Below are positions 1 to 10,578 of a stretch of 34,456 nucleotides of DNA, in pieces. Below the pieces are notes generated by a model, which worked only from the letters and a program-made list of their open reading frames with translations, did no database searches and was not told the DNA's origin. Within the stretch, counting starts at the first letter, position 1; every line of letters begins with the position of its first letter. Source of the DNA: an uncultured Bacilli bacterium (GTDB lineage: Bacteria; Bacillota_I; Bacilli_A; RF39; UBA660); contig CALVIE010000006.1 in the NCBI GenBank assembly GCA_944329385.1, positions 1 through 34,456 on the forward strand, in the 5' to 3' direction. Position numbers and translations under genes: made by a program.

Positions 1-7
1 TTAAAGC

Positions 8-44
8 AAAAAGATGAATTCTTTTCCACAGGATTCATCTTTTT
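8..44. terminator. Hairpin with a DnaA box in its loop, left edge of oriC
   Basis: Perfect 12-bp arms (8-19 and 33-44) enclose a 13-base loop that contains TTTTCCACA (22-30). The left arm starts with an A run and the right arm ends in a T run, so the hairpin could terminate transcription in both directions and insulate oriC from a gene left of the window. Whether the DnaA-box-like loop is functional or coincidental cannot be told from sequence. Confidence 0.55.
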
Positions 45-305
45 TATTAGCTTTAGAAAATTTTACCGGAACTCAAAGCAAGTTTTCCACAGTAAAATTT
101 TTTCGTTTTTTATCCACTTTTTATTTCCACATTTAATAGCCCTATATTATATATCATTTTTTCCATTTTTCAACAGCTGTGTAAAAATAAAACTTATTCA
201 CAAAAGTGGAAAAAAACTTATCCACAAAATATGTGGAAACTTTCTAATAATCCCAAAAATTCGACAAAAATCGACTGTTAATAACTTTTTTTATAATTTT
301 CCACA
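22..305. other. oriC: oriC, upstream DnaA-box cluster
   Basis: Gene-free stretch before dnaA, dense in DnaA-box-like 9-mers. A perfect TTATCCACA lies at 218-226 and TTATTCACA at 194-202. TTTTCCACA occurs at 22-30, 83-91 and 297-305. A reverse-strand TGTGTAAAA is at 178-186, and near matches are at 110-118 and 232-240. The surrounding sequence is almost only A and T. This matches the box cluster upstream of dnaA in Bacillus-type bipartite origins. DnaA binding here would both help build the initiation complex and repress dnaA. A weak -10-like TAAAAT at 336-341 may belong to the dnaA promoter. Confidence 0.85.
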
Positions 306-377
306 GTTTTTCTTTAAAAAAATGTAAAAATAATGTAAAATATTGATTAGATTGTTTTAAACTTTGGGGGTAATAAT

Positions 378-1721
378 ATGGATTTAGAAAGTATTTGGTC
401 CGTTTTTTTATCTAAAATTGAAATTAAGCTAAAACCAGTTTTATATCAAACATGGTTTCAAGAAACAAAATTAATTGATTTAAATAATGAATATGCTGTT
501 ATTTTAGTTCCCCTAGATGTACATAAAAAACATTTAATGGAAAACTATAGTGAAATAATAAAAGAAACTTTTATGGAAGTAACAGGTTCTATATTTAAAT
601 TTAAATATGTCACTCAAGAAGAAATAAATGAAGATAAAAAAAAGCCAGAAATAAATGAAAATAACGAAGCAACATTTGAAAGCGGATTAGATAGTAAATA
701 TACATTTGATAACTTTATTTCAGGTGAAAGTAATAAATTTGCCAAAGCCATTGGTCTTGCCGTAGCAGAAAAACCTGGTGCCATGTATAATCCCTTATTT
801 ATATATGGAAATAGTGGTTTAGGAAAAACTCACTTAATGCATGCTATTGGTAACTATATTGTATCTACATCCAATAAAAAAGTTTTATATGTAACAAGTG
901 AAAAATTTGTTGATGATTTTCTTAATATCTATCGCAAAAATGAAACAAGTAATTTTAAAGCTGTGGATAATTTCAAAAGAAAATACCGCGACATAGATGT
1001 ATTAATGATTGATGATATTCAATATCTTGAAATTGCAAGTAAAACACAACAAGAATTTTTCAACACTTTTAACGAACTACACACTCAAAATAAACAAATA
1101 ATTATTTCATCAGATAGATCTCCAGATGATTTAAAAAAACTAGAAGAAAGATTAAGAACAAGATTTAATTGGGGATTAACCATTGATATTCTACCACCTG
1201 ACTTTGAACTTAGAATGGCAATACTAGATAAAAAAATAGAAGCTCAAGGAATTGGTAATTTTGTTCCAGAAGAAGTAAAAGAATATATTTCTAATAACTG
1301 CACCACAGATATTAGAAAACTAGAAGGAGCTTTGACTAGAGTCTTTGCTTATGCTACTATAATGAATGGTTCAGAAATAACATTAGAACTTGCCGTTGAA
1401 GCTTTAAAAGATTATATTGGAAAAAATATAATATCTAGGAACAAAATAGACCAAGTAATCCAATTAGTTGCCAACAACTATAATATAACCGTCGAAGATA
1501 TTAAATCAAAAAAAAGATTGTCAAAAATATCTGTTCCAAGACAAATAGGTATGTACATCTGCCGAGTCCATCTAAAAGAATCTTTACCTAAAATTGGTAG
1601 CGAATTTGGAGGAAAAGATCATACAACAGTTATGCATTCTGTCGCTAAAATCAAAAGAGAATTAAAAAAAGATAAAAATCTTGAAGTCGAAATATCTAAA
1701 ATAATTAACCAAATAAAATAG
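378..1721 (+). CDS. dnaA: Chromosomal replication initiator protein DnaA
   Basis: Initiator ATPase that binds DnaA boxes and melts oriC. At 447 aa it has the usual length. The N-terminal domain (about 1-80) is followed by a charged linker. The AAA+ domain carries Walker A GNSGLGKT at 144-151 and Walker B in VLMIDDIQ. The C-terminal helix-turn-helix holds the DnaA signature GGKDHTTVMHS at about 411-421; Lys replaces the common Arg in GGRDHTT, a conservative change. The ATG follows a GGGGG ribosome site by the right distance. The gene lies between two DnaA-box clusters, so autoregulation is likely. A perfect reverse DnaA box, TGTGGATAA, lies inside the gene at 962-970. Confidence 0.98.
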   Translation: MDLESIWSVFLSKIEIKLKPVLYQTWFQETKLIDLNNEYAVILVPLDVHKKHLMENYSEIIKETFMEVTGSIFKFKYVTQEEINEDKKKPEINENNEATFESGLDSKYTFDNFISGESNKFAKAIGLAVAEKPGAMYNPLFIYGNSGLGKTHLMHAIGNYIVSTSNKKVLYVTSEKFVDDFLNIYRKNETSNFKAVDNFKRKYRDIDVLMIDDIQYLEIASKTQQEFFNTFNELHTQNKQIIISSDRSPDDLKKLEERLRTRFNWGLTIDILPPDFELRMAILDKKIEAQGIGNFVPEEVKEYISNNCTTDIRKLEGALTRVFAYATIMNGSEITLELAVEALKDYIGKNIISRNKIDQVIQLVANNYNITVEDIKSKKRLSKISVPRQIGMYICRVHLKESLPKIGSEFGGKDHTTVMHSVAKIKRELKKDKNLEVEISKIINQIK

Positions 1722-1736
1722 TGGAAAATATAAAAA

Positions 1737-1860
1737 TTATCCACAGTTATCCACACAATGTAAATAAGGAAAAAAGCCATATATTATATATAAAAAAATA
1801 CTTTTTCCACACTTTTCCACATCAATAATAAAAAATAATTTATAAATAATAAAAATAAGG
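1737..1860. other. oriC: oriC, downstream DnaA boxes and AT-rich unwinding region
   Basis: Between dnaA and dnaN there are two perfect TTATCCACA boxes (1737-1745, 1747-1755) with start-to-start spacing of 10 bp. A second pair of TTTTCCACA boxes (1803-1811, 1813-1821) has the same 10-bp phasing. They are followed by about 40 bp with almost no G or C (1822-1860). This arrangement resembles the B. subtilis incC/unwinding element, where DnaA loads on phased boxes and spreads into the AT-rich strand. I place the strand-opening site here by analogy. Confidence 0.85.
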
Positions 1861-1871
1861 AGGAATAAAAA

Positions 1872-2993
1872 ATGAAATTTGAAATTAAACAAAACATACT
1901 TTTAGAACATTTAAACTATGTCATAAGAGGCATATCTACAAAAAACTTAAGACCAATACTAAACTGTATAAAATTTGAACTTACTGATAAAGGCTTATAT
2001 TTAATGAGTACTGATAGCGAAATATCAATAAAAACTTTTATTGATAAAAAAGATATTATTAAAATAGATACAACAGGTGAAATAGTAGTATCTGGTAAAT
2101 ATATATACGAAATAATAAGAAAATTACCAGATGAAATTATTAATTTAGAAGAAGTAATAGACTCTAAACTGTATATAACAACCAAAAATTCCTCATTTAC
2201 TTTAAATTGTAGTAATGTAAATGAATTTCCAGATTTAGAATTAGAATTTAACCAAAACCCAATAATACTAAATCAAAAATTATTTAAAACTATAATCAGT
2301 CAAACAGCTTTTGCTACTTCTACTAGTGAAACAAGACCAGTTTTAACAGGAATAAACTTTAAAATAGAAGGAGATATTCTTACTTGTACAGCAACAGATT
2401 CTTATAGATTAGCAGTCAAAACAATAACTTTAGAAAATAAAGCTGTGGAAAATTCAAATATTGTTATTCCAAATAAAAATCTAAATGAACTAGTAAAACT
2501 TATGAATGAAGATGAAGAAAATATTGAAATGCATATTTTTGCAAATAAAGTTGTCTTTAAATTTAATCAAATTATAATGATGACAAGATTAATAAGTGGA
2601 ACTTACCCTGATACTTCAAAATTAATCCCAGAATCATACGAATTAACCTTAAAAGTAAAATATGATGATTTATATAGTGCAATAGATAGAGCATCTTTAT
2701 TAACAAACGAAAGTGATAAAAACACCATAAAATTTGAAACTAACAATAACACCGCATTAATTTCTTCAAATATTCCAGAAATAGGTAACGTTGAAGAAAA
2801 AATAACTGTGGAAAAAAATAATGATAGTGATATAAAAATAGCCTTTAATTCAAAATTTATGATGGATGCTGTTAAATCATTACAATCAGATGAAATAGAA
2901 CTTATGTTCAATGGAGAAATAAAACCAATAATCTTAAAAAATCCGGAAAATACTGATTTAATTCAATTAATTTTACCAATAAGAACTTACTAA
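1872..2993 (+). CDS. dnaN: DNA polymerase III beta subunit (sliding clamp)
   Basis: Ring-shaped processivity clamp that tethers polymerase III and many repair proteins to DNA. The 373 aa match the family length, with three repeated clamp domains. Recognisable segments are the opening stretch FEIKQNILLEHLNYVIRGIS, the central TRPVLTGINF and the C-terminal QLILPIRTY, the last being typical of clamp C-termini. An AAGGAGGAAT ribosome site precedes the ATG. It follows dnaA across the right half of oriC and ends in its own terminator, so it is separated from the following comK-family gene. Confidence 0.97.
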   Translation: MKFEIKQNILLEHLNYVIRGISTKNLRPILNCIKFELTDKGLYLMSTDSEISIKTFIDKKDIIKIDTTGEIVVSGKYIYEIIRKLPDEIINLEEVIDSKLYITTKNSSFTLNCSNVNEFPDLELEFNQNPIILNQKLFKTIISQTAFATSTSETRPVLTGINFKIEGDILTCTATDSYRLAVKTITLENKAVENSNIVIPNKNLNELVKLMNEDEENIEMHIFANKVVFKFNQIIMMTRLISGTYPDTSKLIPESYELTLKVKYDDLYSAIDRASLLTNESDKNTIKFETNNNTALISSNIPEIGNVEEKITVEKNNDSDIKIAFNSKFMMDAVKSLQSDEIELMFNGEIKPIILKNPENTDLIQLILPIRTY

Positions 2994-3008
2994 AAGTTCT
3001 TTTTTTTC
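2981..3008 (+). terminator. Rho-independent terminator of dnaN
   Basis: The stem AAGAACTT (2981-2988) / AAGTTCTT (2994-3001) with a 5-base loop is followed by a T run to 3007. The left arm lies in the last codons of dnaN. Confidence 0.8.
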
Positions 3009-3099
3009 AAAAAAAATACCTTCCTCGACACATTTCGGCATATTTCGACCAATAAAATGAGTATAAGAAAGATGTCTTTTTTAGACAAAGGGAGGTTTT

Positions 3100-3552
3100 A
3101 TGACTCAAGATATGTATAAAATTAATAGTAATACTTGCGCACTAATTCAAGAAAATATAGGAACAACCAAAATAATTGATGATAAAAGTGAAATAATAAT
3201 TAATACACCACTAAACAAAATTCTTAACTATAATTGTATTTATTATGGAAGCTCTTTAAAAGGAAGATTAGAAAGCACTAAATATATTTTAGGAAATAAA
3301 TATAAATTACCGATCATCATTGAAGAAAATAAAGAAATTATTTTTTTCCCAACAACTTCAACCAGAAATGAAAACTGTATATGGTTATCATTACAAAATA
3401 TAGATAGATATGAAAATCATCAAAACTATATTACTGTTCATTTTAAAAACCAACAAAAATTAGATATTAATATATCTTCAAATTTTTTTGAAAATCAAGT
3501 ATTAAGAGCGACAAGATTGCTATTAATTCTAAAAAGTCGCAAAAGTAACTAA
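3100..3552 (+). CDS. comK: ComK-family transcription factor
   Basis: Probable homologue of ComK, the minor-groove DNA-binding master activator of competence in Bacillus. The 150 aa are shorter than B. subtilis ComK (about 190), lacking the C-terminal tail. The ComK core is recognisable: YGSSLKGRLESTKYILG (about 49-65), KLPIIIEE, FFPTTSTRNENCIWLSL and FENQVLRA near the end. The ribosome site GGGAGG is well placed before the ATG. The gene is flanked by terminators, so it is transcribed alone. It sits between dnaN and recF, where most Bacillota carry the small S4-domain gene yaaA. The activating DNA and targets are unknown; it might regulate DNA uptake or something else. The family call is fairly firm, a competence role is inference. 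Confidence 0.8.
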   Translation: MTQDMYKINSNTCALIQENIGTTKIIDDKSEIIINTPLNKILNYNCIYYGSSLKGRLESTKYILGNKYKLPIIIEENKEIIFFPTTSTRNENCIWLSLQNIDRYENHQNYITVHFKNQQKLDINISSNFFENQVLRATRLLLILKSRKSN

Positions 3553-3560
3553 TTTTATCA

Positions 3561-3588
3561 AAAAATAGACCTTATTTCGTCTATTTTT
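3561..3588 (+). terminator. Terminator after the comK-family gene
   Basis: Perfect 10-bp stem AAAAATAGAC (3561-3570) / GTCTATTTTT (3579-3588) with an 8-base loop. The right arm ends in a T run. Confidence 0.8.
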
Positions 3589-3608
3589 GCGTTTTTAAGC
3601 CCATTTTG

Positions 3609-3617
3609 TGATATAAT
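3609..3617 (+). promoter_or_regulatory. Extended -10 promoter of recF-gyrB-gyrA
   Basis: TGATATAAT is an ideal extended -10 element for the housekeeping sigma factor. It lies just after the comK terminator and 77 bases before recF. No convincing -35 was seen. The leader that follows contains an imperfect 28-base hairpin (3643-3670) with the palindromic core TAATTTTAAAATTA. Confidence 0.7.
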
Positions 3618-3693
3618 GTTTATGAGGTATAGGAGTATGTTAAAGCCTGTAATTTTAAAATTAGTAGCTTAAAAATAGGTAGTGAGGTAAAAC

Positions 3694-6734
<3,041 letters not shown>

Positions 6735-6745
6735 GGAGGTAACCT

Positions 6746-9196
6746 ATGGATCACACAAGAGATAGATTAGAAGAAAACAACATAGTAAATGAAATAGAAA
6801 GTTCATTTATTGAATATGCCATGAGTGTTATCAAATCACGTGCCCTACCCGATTTAAGAGATGGTTTAAAACCAGTACATAGAAGAATATTATATTCCAT
6901 GTATGAATCAGGATATACACCTGACAAACCACATAAAAAAAGTGCTCGTATCGTCGGAGATGTTATGGGAAAATATCATCCACACGGTGATTCAAGTATT
7001 TATGAAGCTATGGTTCGTATGGCTCAAGATTTTAGTTATAGATATATGTTAGTAGATGGTCATGGAAACTTTGGAAACATAGAAGGTTATGGAGCAGCTG
7101 CTATGCGTTATACCGAATCAAGATTATCTAAAATTTCTCTAGAATTACTTAAAGATATTAACAAAAACACTGTAGATTTCGTACCAAACTTTGATGAATC
7201 AGAAAAAGAACCTGCAATTCTTCCATCTAGATTTCCAAATATATTAGTAAATGGAACTATGGGTATTGCTGTTGGTATGGCCACAAACATTCCACCACAT
7301 AACTTAGGCGAAGTAATAGATGGATGTGTAGCTTACATTGATAATCCAGACATTGATACAGATGGATTAATGAAATATATTAAAGGACCAGACTTTCCTA
7401 CTGGTGCAACCATACTAGGAAATAGTGGCATTAAAAAAGCCTATGAAACAGGAAGAGGAACAATAACAATAAGAAGTAAAGCTACAATTGAAGAAAAAAA
7501 CGGACGTCATTATATAATAGTTGATGAAGTTCCTTATGGTGTTAACACTTCAGATTTAAAAGACAAAGTTGCTGAACTTGTTCATACAAAAGTAATCGAT
7601 GGTATTTCAGATTATCATACAGATTTAAAAGATGGTATAAAAATAACCATAACATTAAAAAAAGATGCCAACCCACAAGTAGTTTTAAATAACTTATATA
7701 AACATACACAGTTTCAAACTACATATGGAATAATACTTCTAATGCTTGATAATAACACGCCAAGAACTCTAGGACTAAAAGACATCATTTCCAAATATAT
7801 TGATTATCAAAAAGAAGTTATCATTAGAAGAACTAAATTTGATTTAGATAAAGCGGAAAAAAGAGTTCATATCTTAGAAGGATATAAAATAGCTTTAGAT
7901 AATATTGATGATTTTATTAAAATAATTAGAGATGCAAAAACAGATACTGAAGCTAAAACTAAATTAATTGAAAAATATAATCTAACAGAAATTCAAGCCG
8001 AGGCAATATTAGAATTAAAATTACGTAGACTAACCGGATTAGAAAGAGAAAAAATAGAAGCCGAATTAAAAGATTTACTAGAAAAAATAAAATACTATAA
8101 AGAAATACTTTCCTCAGAAGCCAAAGTGTTAGAAATAATTAAAAATGAAATGCTAGAAATAAAAAATAAATATGGTGATGAAAGACGTACAAACATCGAT
8201 ATGACAGCCATTGACTATATCGAAGACGAATCACTCATACCTGTGGAAAACATTGTAGTAACTCTTACAAACAAAGGATATATCAAACGTATGACCAGTG
8301 AAACATATAAAACACAAAACCGTGGAGGAGTTGGAATTAAAGGAATGACCACAAACGAAAACGATTTTGTGGAAAAACTAATATCAATGACTACTCACGA
8401 TTATCTAATGTTTTTCACAAACAAAGGAAAAGCATATAGAGTCAAAGGTTATGAAATACCACAATATAGTAGACAATCAAAAGGTATACCAATAGTTAAT
8501 CTATTACCTTTCGAAAAAGAAGAAGAAGTAACCGCAATGCTTAAAATAGACCAAAATGAAGAAAATAACAATATTGTATTTTGTACACAAAATGGTTTAA
8601 TTAAACGTACAGCTTTATCAGAATTTGAAAATATTAGAAAAAGTGGAAAAATAGCTATTTCATTAAAAGAAAACGATCAGTTAATCTCTGTCAAAAAAAC
8701 AACTGGGGAAAACGAAATAGTTATTGCCGCTTCAAACGGTAGAATGATTAGATTTGGTGAACAAGAAATTAGAATAATGGGTAGAACAGCATCAGGAGTC
8801 AAAGGAATTGATTTAGGTGATGGCAAGTGCGTTGGATGTGAAATAGCAAATCCAGATGAACAAATACTAGTCGTAACAGAAAAAGGCTATGGAAAACGTA
8901 CAAATATAACCGAATATCGTATGACACATCGTGGAAGTAAAGGAGTCAAAGCATTAAACATAACAGAAAAAAATGGAAATATTGTTTCATTTAAAATAGT
9001 TAAAGGCGATGAAGACCTAATGATAATTACAAATAGCGGTATAATCATAAGACTTCCAATAGAACAAATTTCAACAACTGGTAGAGTTGCTCAAGGTGTA
9101 AGATTAATTAATCTAAAAGAAAATCAAAACGTAAGTAGTATTGCTTTATTAGATAAAGAAACAAGCGAAGAAAACCAAGAACAATCAGAAAACTAA
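6746..9196 (+). CDS. gyrA: DNA gyrase subunit A
   Basis: DNA-cleaving subunit of gyrase. The 816 aa are the normal length. The winged-helix and tower region include [10 protein letters not shown] (78-87), the quinolone-resistance-determining region, with Ser83/Ser84 and Glu87 as in susceptible Gram-positive enzymes. The catalytic tyrosine is Tyr122 in AAMRYTE. The C-terminal domain shows pinwheel-blade repeats and a GyrA-box, QNRGGVG, which supports gyrase rather than topoisomerase IV. The C-terminus is a short acidic tail. The ribosome site AAGGAGGT precedes the ATG. The gene ends just before the first parS site. Confidence 0.98.
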   Translation: MDHTRDRLEENNIVNEIESSFIEYAMSVIKSRALPDLRDGLKPVHRRILYSMYESGYTPDKPHKKSARIVGDVMGKYHPHGDSSIYEAMVRMAQDFSYRYMLVDGHGNFGNIEGYGAAAMRYTESRLSKISLELLKDINKNTVDFVPNFDESEKEPAILPSRFPNILVNGTMGIAVGMATNIPPHNLGEVIDGCVAYIDNPDIDTDGLMKYIKGPDFPTGATILGNSGIKKAYETGRGTITIRSKATIEEKNGRHYIIVDEVPYGVNTSDLKDKVAELVHTKVIDGISDYHTDLKDGIKITITLKKDANPQVVLNNLYKHTQFQTTYGIILLMLDNNTPRTLGLKDIISKYIDYQKEVIIRRTKFDLDKAEKRVHILEGYKIALDNIDDFIKIIRDAKTDTEAKTKLIEKYNLTEIQAEAILELKLRRLTGLEREKIEAELKDLLEKIKYYKEILSSEAKVLEIIKNEMLEIKNKYGDERRTNIDMTAIDYIEDESLIPVENIVVTLTNKGYIKRMTSETYKTQNRGGVGIKGMTTNENDFVEKLISMTTHDYLMFFTNKGKAYRVKGYEIPQYSRQSKGIPIVNLLPFEKEEEVTAMLKIDQNEENNNIVFCTQNGLIKRTALSEFENIRKSGKIAISLKENDQLISVKKTTGENEIVIAASNGRMIRFGEQEIRIMGRTASGVKGIDLGDGKCVGCEIANPDEQILVVTEKGYGKRTNITEYRMTHRGSKGVKALNITEKNGNIVSFKIVKGDEDLMIITNSGIIIRLPIEQISTTGRVAQGVRLINLKENQNVSSIALLDKETSEENQEQSEN

Positions 9197-9201
9197 TCCA
9201 A

Positions 9202-9217
9202 TGTTTCACGTGAAACA
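9202..9217. other. parS: parS site 1
   Basis: Exact TGTTTCACGTGAAACA inside a 20-bp palindrome (9200-9219) with no further arms. It begins 5 bases after the gyrA stop and directly precedes the gyrA terminator. Confidence 0.95.
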
Positions 9218-9222
9218 TTAAG

Positions 9223-9247
9223 AAGAACGTTTAGTGCGTTCTTTTTT
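9223..9247 (+). terminator. Terminator of the recF-gyrB-gyrA operon
   Basis: Stem AAGAACG (9223-9229) / CGTTCTT (9237-9243) with a 7-base loop, followed by a T run. It lies just after parS site 1. Confidence 0.8.
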
Positions 9248-9311
9248 ATATTAAATATATATAAAAGAAAATAGAATATTAAAATAATATTACAATATAT
9301 TTTAAAACTAA

Positions 9312-9327
9312 TGTTTCACGTGAAACA
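9312..9327. other. parS: parS site 2
   Basis: Exact 16-bp parS at the centre of the longest palindrome of the array, 38 bp perfect (9301-9338). The outer arms are TTTAAAACT and its complement. Confidence 0.95.
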
Positions 9328-9438
9328 TTAGTTTTAAACACAATAAAATATATTTTTATAAAAGTGTGTACAATTTTTTAATTCAAATTCATATATTATT
9401 ACTATGTTCAAAATATAAAAACAATATTTTAGCACCAA

Positions 9439-9454
9439 TGTTTCACGTGAAACA
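9439..9454. other. parS: parS site 3
   Basis: Exact 16-bp parS in a 26-bp palindrome (9434-9459), outer arms ACC/GGT. Confidence 0.95.
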
Positions 9455-9539
9455 TTGGTATATTACTAACAATATAGTAAAAACATTAAAATTTACAATT
9501 AAAAATCCAAAATTATTTTCAAATTTTCCACAGTTCTAA

Positions 9540-9555
9540 TGTTTCACGTGAAACA
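9540..9555. other. parS: parS site 4
   Basis: Exact 16-bp parS in only a 20-bp palindrome (9538-9557). Its flanks do not match each other because the site is the junction of the 101-bp duplication. Confidence 0.95.
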
Positions 9556-9640
9556 TTGGTATATTACTAACAATATAGTAAAAACATTAAAATTTACAAT
9601 TAAAAATCCAAAATTATTTTCAAATTTTCCACAGTTCTAA

Positions 9641-9656
9641 TGTTTCACGTGAAACA
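9641..9656. other. parS: parS site 5
   Basis: Exact 16-bp parS in a 30-bp palindrome (9634-9663), outer arms GTTCT/AGAAC. A TTTTCCACA ends one base before it (9625-9633). Confidence 0.95.
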
Positions 9657-9815
9657 TTAGAACAAATAAATAATCAACAACAAATAACAAAAACATCTAA
9701 AAAAATTTAAAGATAAATTTCAAAACTAACATTTTATATAAAAGTTAATATAGTTAACATTTATAAATAGTTATGTTTATTAAAAACATTAATTACAATT
9801 TTTCCACAGTATCAA

Positions 9816-9831
9816 TGTTTCACGTGAAACA
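9816..9831. other. parS: parS site 6
   Basis: Exact 16-bp parS in a 34-bp palindrome (9807-9840), outer arms CAGTATC/GATACTG. TTTTCCACA (9800-9808) overlaps the left arm. Confidence 0.95.
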
Positions 9832-10004
9832 TTGATACTGAATAACACAAAAATGTGCTATGTTTTCAATTTGTAAAAATAAAATAGTGAAAAATATTAT
9901 TTATAAAAAATAAAACCTAGCATTTTACTAAAAAATAAAATAATTTATACCATATAATTAAAATATTTATATACTTTATATTAAAAAAATATTTATAGTA
10001 CCAA

Positions 10005-10020
10005 TGTTTCACGTGAAACA
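10005..10020. other. parS: parS site 7
   Basis: Exact 16-bp parS in a 28-bp palindrome (9999-10026), outer arms TACC/GGTA. Confidence 0.95.
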
Positions 10021-10182
10021 TTGGTAAACATTTAAAATTGTATTCATATAATAATATGCAAACAATATAAAATTAAATGTGAATACAATAAAAATATTTA
10101 AGTACAATTAATATGTATATATAATAACAGTAAATAATTTTATATTTAAACAACAATATATAAAATTTTACTTTGCTAGCAA

Positions 10183-10198
10183 TGTTTCACGTGAAACA
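10183..10198. other. parS: parS site 8
   Basis: Exact 16-bp parS in a 28-bp palindrome (10177-10204), outer arms TAGC/GCTA. Confidence 0.95.
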
Positions 10199-10384
10199 TT
10201 GCTATTATTTAAATAAAAATATACAAAAATATAAAGTTAATTGCAAATCCTAATAAAATCTTTAAATATATTTATATATAAAATAATAAAAAGCTTTATA
10301 TCTTAAAAATATAATATATAAAATTTAATAAAAAAATTATAAAAACTTTAATATATGGTAATAATGAATAAGATATAGGACTAA

Positions 10385-10400
10385 TGTTTCACGTGAAACA
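10385..10400. other. parS: parS site 9
   Basis: Exact 16-bp parS in a 26-bp palindrome (10380-10405), outer arms ACT/AGT. A reverse DnaA-box-like TGTGGAAAA follows at 10418-10426, and the SRP RNA promoter lies about 50 bases on. Confidence 0.95.
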
Positions 10401-10450
10401 TTAGTAAAAAAAATTACTGTGGAAAACTAATCAAAACTTATAAAAAAATA

Positions 10451-10482
10451 TAGACATTTTTCTCTAATTATTATAATATAAT
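10451..10482 (+). promoter_or_regulatory. Promoter of the SRP RNA gene
   Basis: A -35-like TAGACA (10451-10456) precedes two overlapping TATAAT hexamers (10472-10477 and 10477-10482), just before the predicted RNA 5' end at about 10487. Spacing is 15 or 20, so the -35 assignment is uncertain. Confidence 0.6.
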
Positions 10483-10486
10483 TATT

Positions 10487-10564
10487 GGTACAACATTTAT
10501 GGCTGAACCAGGTCAGAATTGGAAAATAGCAGCCTTAAGGTCCTCTAAATGTGTGTACCTTTTT
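10487..10564 (+). ncRNA. ffs: Signal recognition particle RNA (4.5S type)
   Basis: A short hairpin RNA of about 78 bases. The ends pair (GGTAC at 10487 with GTACC at 10555-10559). The apical part carries the conserved SRP helix 8 motifs: CCAGGTCAG on the 5' side, a GGAA tetraloop and AGCAGCC on the 3' side. A T run at 10560-10564 ends it. The product binds Ffh and targets nascent membrane proteins. It is the short form without an Alu domain, unlike the long B. subtilis scRNA, but sits in the same place, next to tadA and dnaX. Confidence 0.9.
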
Positions 10565-10578
10565 ATATAGGTGATAAT

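Larger units (their letters stand above)
9437..9658. repeat. 101-bp tandem duplication carrying a parS site
   Basis: The 121 bases 9437-9557 recur without a mismatch at 9538-9658, an offset of 101. The unit holds one parS palindrome, an AT-rich spacer and a DnaA-box-like TTTTCCACA (9524-9532 and 9625-9633). Perfect identity implies a recent duplication or active homogenisation. The left flank of site 4 matches that of site 5 and its right flank matches that of site 3, as expected for a site created at the duplication junction. Confidence 0.93.
9200..10405. repeat. parS: Array of nine parS (ParB-binding) palindromes
   Basis: Nine exact copies of the 16-bp parS sequence TGTTTCACGTGAAACA lie in a gene-free stretch. 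Their starts are 9202, 9312, 9439, 9540, 9641, 9816, 10005, 10183 and 10385 (intervals 110, 127, 101, 101, 175, 189, 178, 202). Every copy is embedded in the 20-bp palindrome running from AATG to CATT, and seven have further self-complementary arms that differ from site to site. The spacers are nearly pure A/T and contain no open reading frame of note. In Bacillota, ParB (Spo0J) nucleates on parS, slides as a CTP clamp and recruits SMC, so this is a very dense origin-proximal centromere. ParA/ParB genes are not in the window. Confidence 0.95.

Noticed and set aside
3637-3672. Eleven-codon gene before recF
   Set aside because: AGGAG is only one base from its ATG and the peptide resembles nothing known; kept only as a remark on the leader.
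9200-10405. Regular palindromic repeats suggesting a CRISPR array
   Set aside because: The repeat is the known parS sequence, spacers are 85-186 bp, uneven and nearly pure A/T, and there is no cas gene nearby.
9200-10405. The palindromes as a series of rho-independent terminators
   Set aside because: The stems have no loop and are not followed by T runs, and no genes lie between them.
10549-10578. Longer tadA starting at 10549
   Set aside because: That ATG lies inside the SRP RNA, has no ribosome site and adds residues not expected in TadA.
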